Below, piece by piece: positions 6,459 through 7,436 of a stretch of DNA of 7,436 nucleotides (positions within the stretch are counted from its first letter, which is position 1; every line of letters begins with the position of its first letter). A model generated the notes under the pieces. It saw only the letters and a list, made by a program, of their open reading frames with translations. It had not been told where the DNA came from and searched no databases. The stretch comes from Trueperaceae bacterium. GTDB taxonomy: Bacteria; Deinococcota; Deinococci; Deinococcales; Trueperaceae. The position numbers and the translations under genes were made by a program. Location of the stretch: the NCBI GenBank assembly GCA_003567075.1, contig PXAU01000345.1, forward strand, positions 1 to 7,436, written 5' to 3'.

Positions 6459-7402
6459 GCTTCATCGCCCCTTGTTCCCCTGTACCATTCTACGGTCTTT
6501 CTCAACCCCTCTTCAAAACCTGTCGCTGCTTTAAAACCGAATTCCTTCTCGGCAATTGTTGTATCCAGGCATCTCCTCGGCTGGCCGTCAGGCTTTGAAG
6601 AATCCCAGACAACATCGCCCCCGAAACCGGTAAGCTTAACAATAAGCGCCACCAGATCTCTTATTGAAATCTCAAAACCGGCGCCGATATTCACCGGCTC
6701 CGGCTTGTTGTACTTTTCAGAAGCAAGCAGAATTCCCTCCGCAGCATCCCCGGCATAAAGAAACTCGCGGGTCGCCTTCCCCGTACCCCAAACAACTATT
6801 TCTTTTTCATTATGTTTAATAGCATCAAAGCATTTCTTTATGATTGCGGGAATCACATGTGAAGAATCCGGATCAAAATTATCATAAGGCCCGTACAGGT
6901 TAACCGGCATCAAAAAAATTGCGTTGAAACCGTACTGCCGCCTGTAGGCCTGCGCCTGGACAAGAAGCATTTTCTTCGCAAGACCGTAAGGCGCGTTAGT
7001 TTCCTCAGGGTACCCGTTCCACAGGTCTTCTTCCCTGAAGGGAACCGGGGTGTTCCTGGGGTAGGAACATATCGTGCCTAATGCGACAAACTTCTCAAGG
7101 TTTTCCTGTCTCCCGACTTCCATAAGCTGCACGCCCATCATAAGATTATCATAGAAAAAACTTCCGGGGTTTTCCCTGTTTGCCCCGATCCCTCCTACTT
7201 TTGCCGCAAGGTGTATAACAATATCAGGCTTCGCATCCTTGTAAAGCCTTCTTACGTCTTCCATTTTCACAAGGTCATAATCATCTTTAACCGGAATAAA
7301 AACATCTTTGCAGCTGCATTCCTGTAATATAGAAACAACATATGTTCCAAGAAAACCCGCCCCCCCTGTCACCACAACTCTTTTACCCTTCCAAAAACTC
7401 AA
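6455..7402 (-). CDS. fcl: GDP-L-fucose-synthase-like NAD(P)-dependent epimerase/reductase
   Basis: A 315-residue extended short-chain dehydrogenase/reductase. GDP-L-fucose synthase converts GDP-4-keto-6-deoxymannose to GDP-L-fucose by 3,5-epimerisation and NADPH reduction in the cytosol. The Rossmann motif TGGAGFLG is at 12-19. HLAAKVGGI (64-72) and ALGTICSYP (107-115) follow. The catalytic pair is Y139 and K143 in YGLAK. C112 and H182 line up with Cys109 and His179 of the E. coli enzyme at a constant offset of three residues, while E. coli Ser107 corresponds to Thr110. PVNLYGPYDNFDPDSSHVIPA (166-186) and WGTGKATREFLYAGD (205-219) are typical of the family. The TTG start is supported by GGGAG seven bases upstream. 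The GGAGFLG loop differs from the GHRGMVG loop of E. coli Fcl. It belongs to a broad clade often labelled fucose synthase, so another deoxy-sugar product is possible. Confidence 0.88.
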   Translation of the reverse strand: MSFWKGKRVVVTGGAGFLGTYVVSILQECSCKDVFIPVKDDYDLVKMEDVRRLYKDAKPDIVIHLAAKVGGIGANRENPGSFFYDNLMMGVQLMEVGRQENLEKFVALGTICSYPRNTPVPFREEDLWNGYPEETNAPYGLAKKMLLVQAQAYRRQYGFNAIFLMPVNLYGPYDNFDPDSSHVIPAIIKKCFDAIKHNEKEIVVWGTGKATREFLYAGDAAEGILLASEKYNKPEPVNIGAGFEISIRDLVALIVKLTGFGGDVVWDSSKPDGQPRRCLDTTIAEKEFGFKAATGFEEGLRKTVEWYRGTRGDEA

Positions 7403-7436
7403 TTTTGAACTCCCGTAATTTTTTCCGCAGCAAACA
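7399..7436 (-). CDS. Possible 3' end of the upstream operon gene (partial)
   Basis: Entering from the right edge on the minus strand, one frame reads FAAEKITGVQN and stops at a TGA (7399-7401) that overlaps the TTG start of the fucose-synthase-like gene in a TTGA arrangement. This stop-start overlap is common between co-translated genes. All three minus-strand frames are open over these few bases, so the choice rests only on the overlap geometry. GDP-mannose 4,6-dehydratase (gmd) often neighbours fcl and would be an attractive candidate, but twelve codons cannot identify it. Confidence 0.3.
   Translation of the reverse strand, partial: FAAEKITGVQN
7410..7414 (-). promoter_or_regulatory. Ribosome binding site supporting a TTG start
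   Basis: On the minus strand GGGAG lies seven bases before the TTG at 7400-7402. No ATG or GTG occurs in this frame between the window edge and the Rossmann motif, which begins only 11 residues after the TTG, so TTG is very likely the real start. Confidence 0.65.

Noticed and set aside
1..7436. Search for CRISPR arrays, insertion sequences, tRNA genes, defence genes or a novel system
   Set aside because: No regularly spaced repeats, terminal inverted repeats, transposase motifs, cloverleaf sequences or defence-type domains were seen; all clear genes fit polysaccharide assembly.

Overview
The window is a stretch of a surface-polysaccharide (O-antigen, capsule or exopolysaccharide) assembly locus from a bacterium, probably one with an outer membrane. 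It encodes three glycosyltransferases, one Wzx-type flippase, one SAM-dependent methyltransferase and one GDP-L-fucose-synthase-like short-chain dehydrogenase/reductase. By eye the GC content is intermediate (a little below 50%). The standard genetic code is used, and TTG start codons occur. Nothing in the sequence fixes the taxon. The gene set and moderate GC would fit many uncultured environmental lineages, so I do not name one.

Layout from left to right. Positions 1-327 carry an open frame running in from the left edge; it may be the 3' end of a gene, but I cannot identify it and its reality is uncertain. Positions 328-476 are intergenic and hold a good extended -10 promoter. A GT4 glycosyltransferase (477-1721, +) follows. 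Converging on it, with a 6-base gap, is a three-gene minus-strand unit read from right to left: flippase (4091-5431), a divergent GT4-like glycosyltransferase (2788-3999) and a GT2 glycosyltransferase (1728-2795). The last two overlap by 8 bases. A 343-base non-coding region (5432-5774) separates the flippase from the divergently transcribed methyltransferase (5775-6458, +) and contains a good promoter candidate for the flippase unit. The methyltransferase overlaps the end of the minus-strand GDP-fucose-synthase-like gene (6455-7402) by four bases. That gene probably continues an operon entering from beyond the right edge.

How the genes would work together (inference from families): the reductase makes a deoxy-sugar nucleotide, possibly GDP-L-fucose. 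The three glycosyltransferases add sugars to a lipid-linked repeat unit on the cytoplasmic face of the inner membrane. The methyltransferase may modify a sugar or chain end, and the flippase moves the finished lipid-linked oligosaccharide across the membrane. No polymerase, ligase, chain-length regulator or initiating glycosyl-1-phosphate transferase is visible here; they would lie outside the window.

I found no CRISPR array, tRNA, rRNA, insertion sequence, toxin-antitoxin pair or defence system, and no convincing intrinsic terminator. The locus looks like an ordinary polysaccharide cluster. The points worth a second look are its mosaic strand arrangement with very tight convergent junctions, a glycosyltransferase lacking the usual GT4 acidic pair, a conserved cysteine cluster in the first glycosyltransferase, and the unresolved left edge with a run of nine C.
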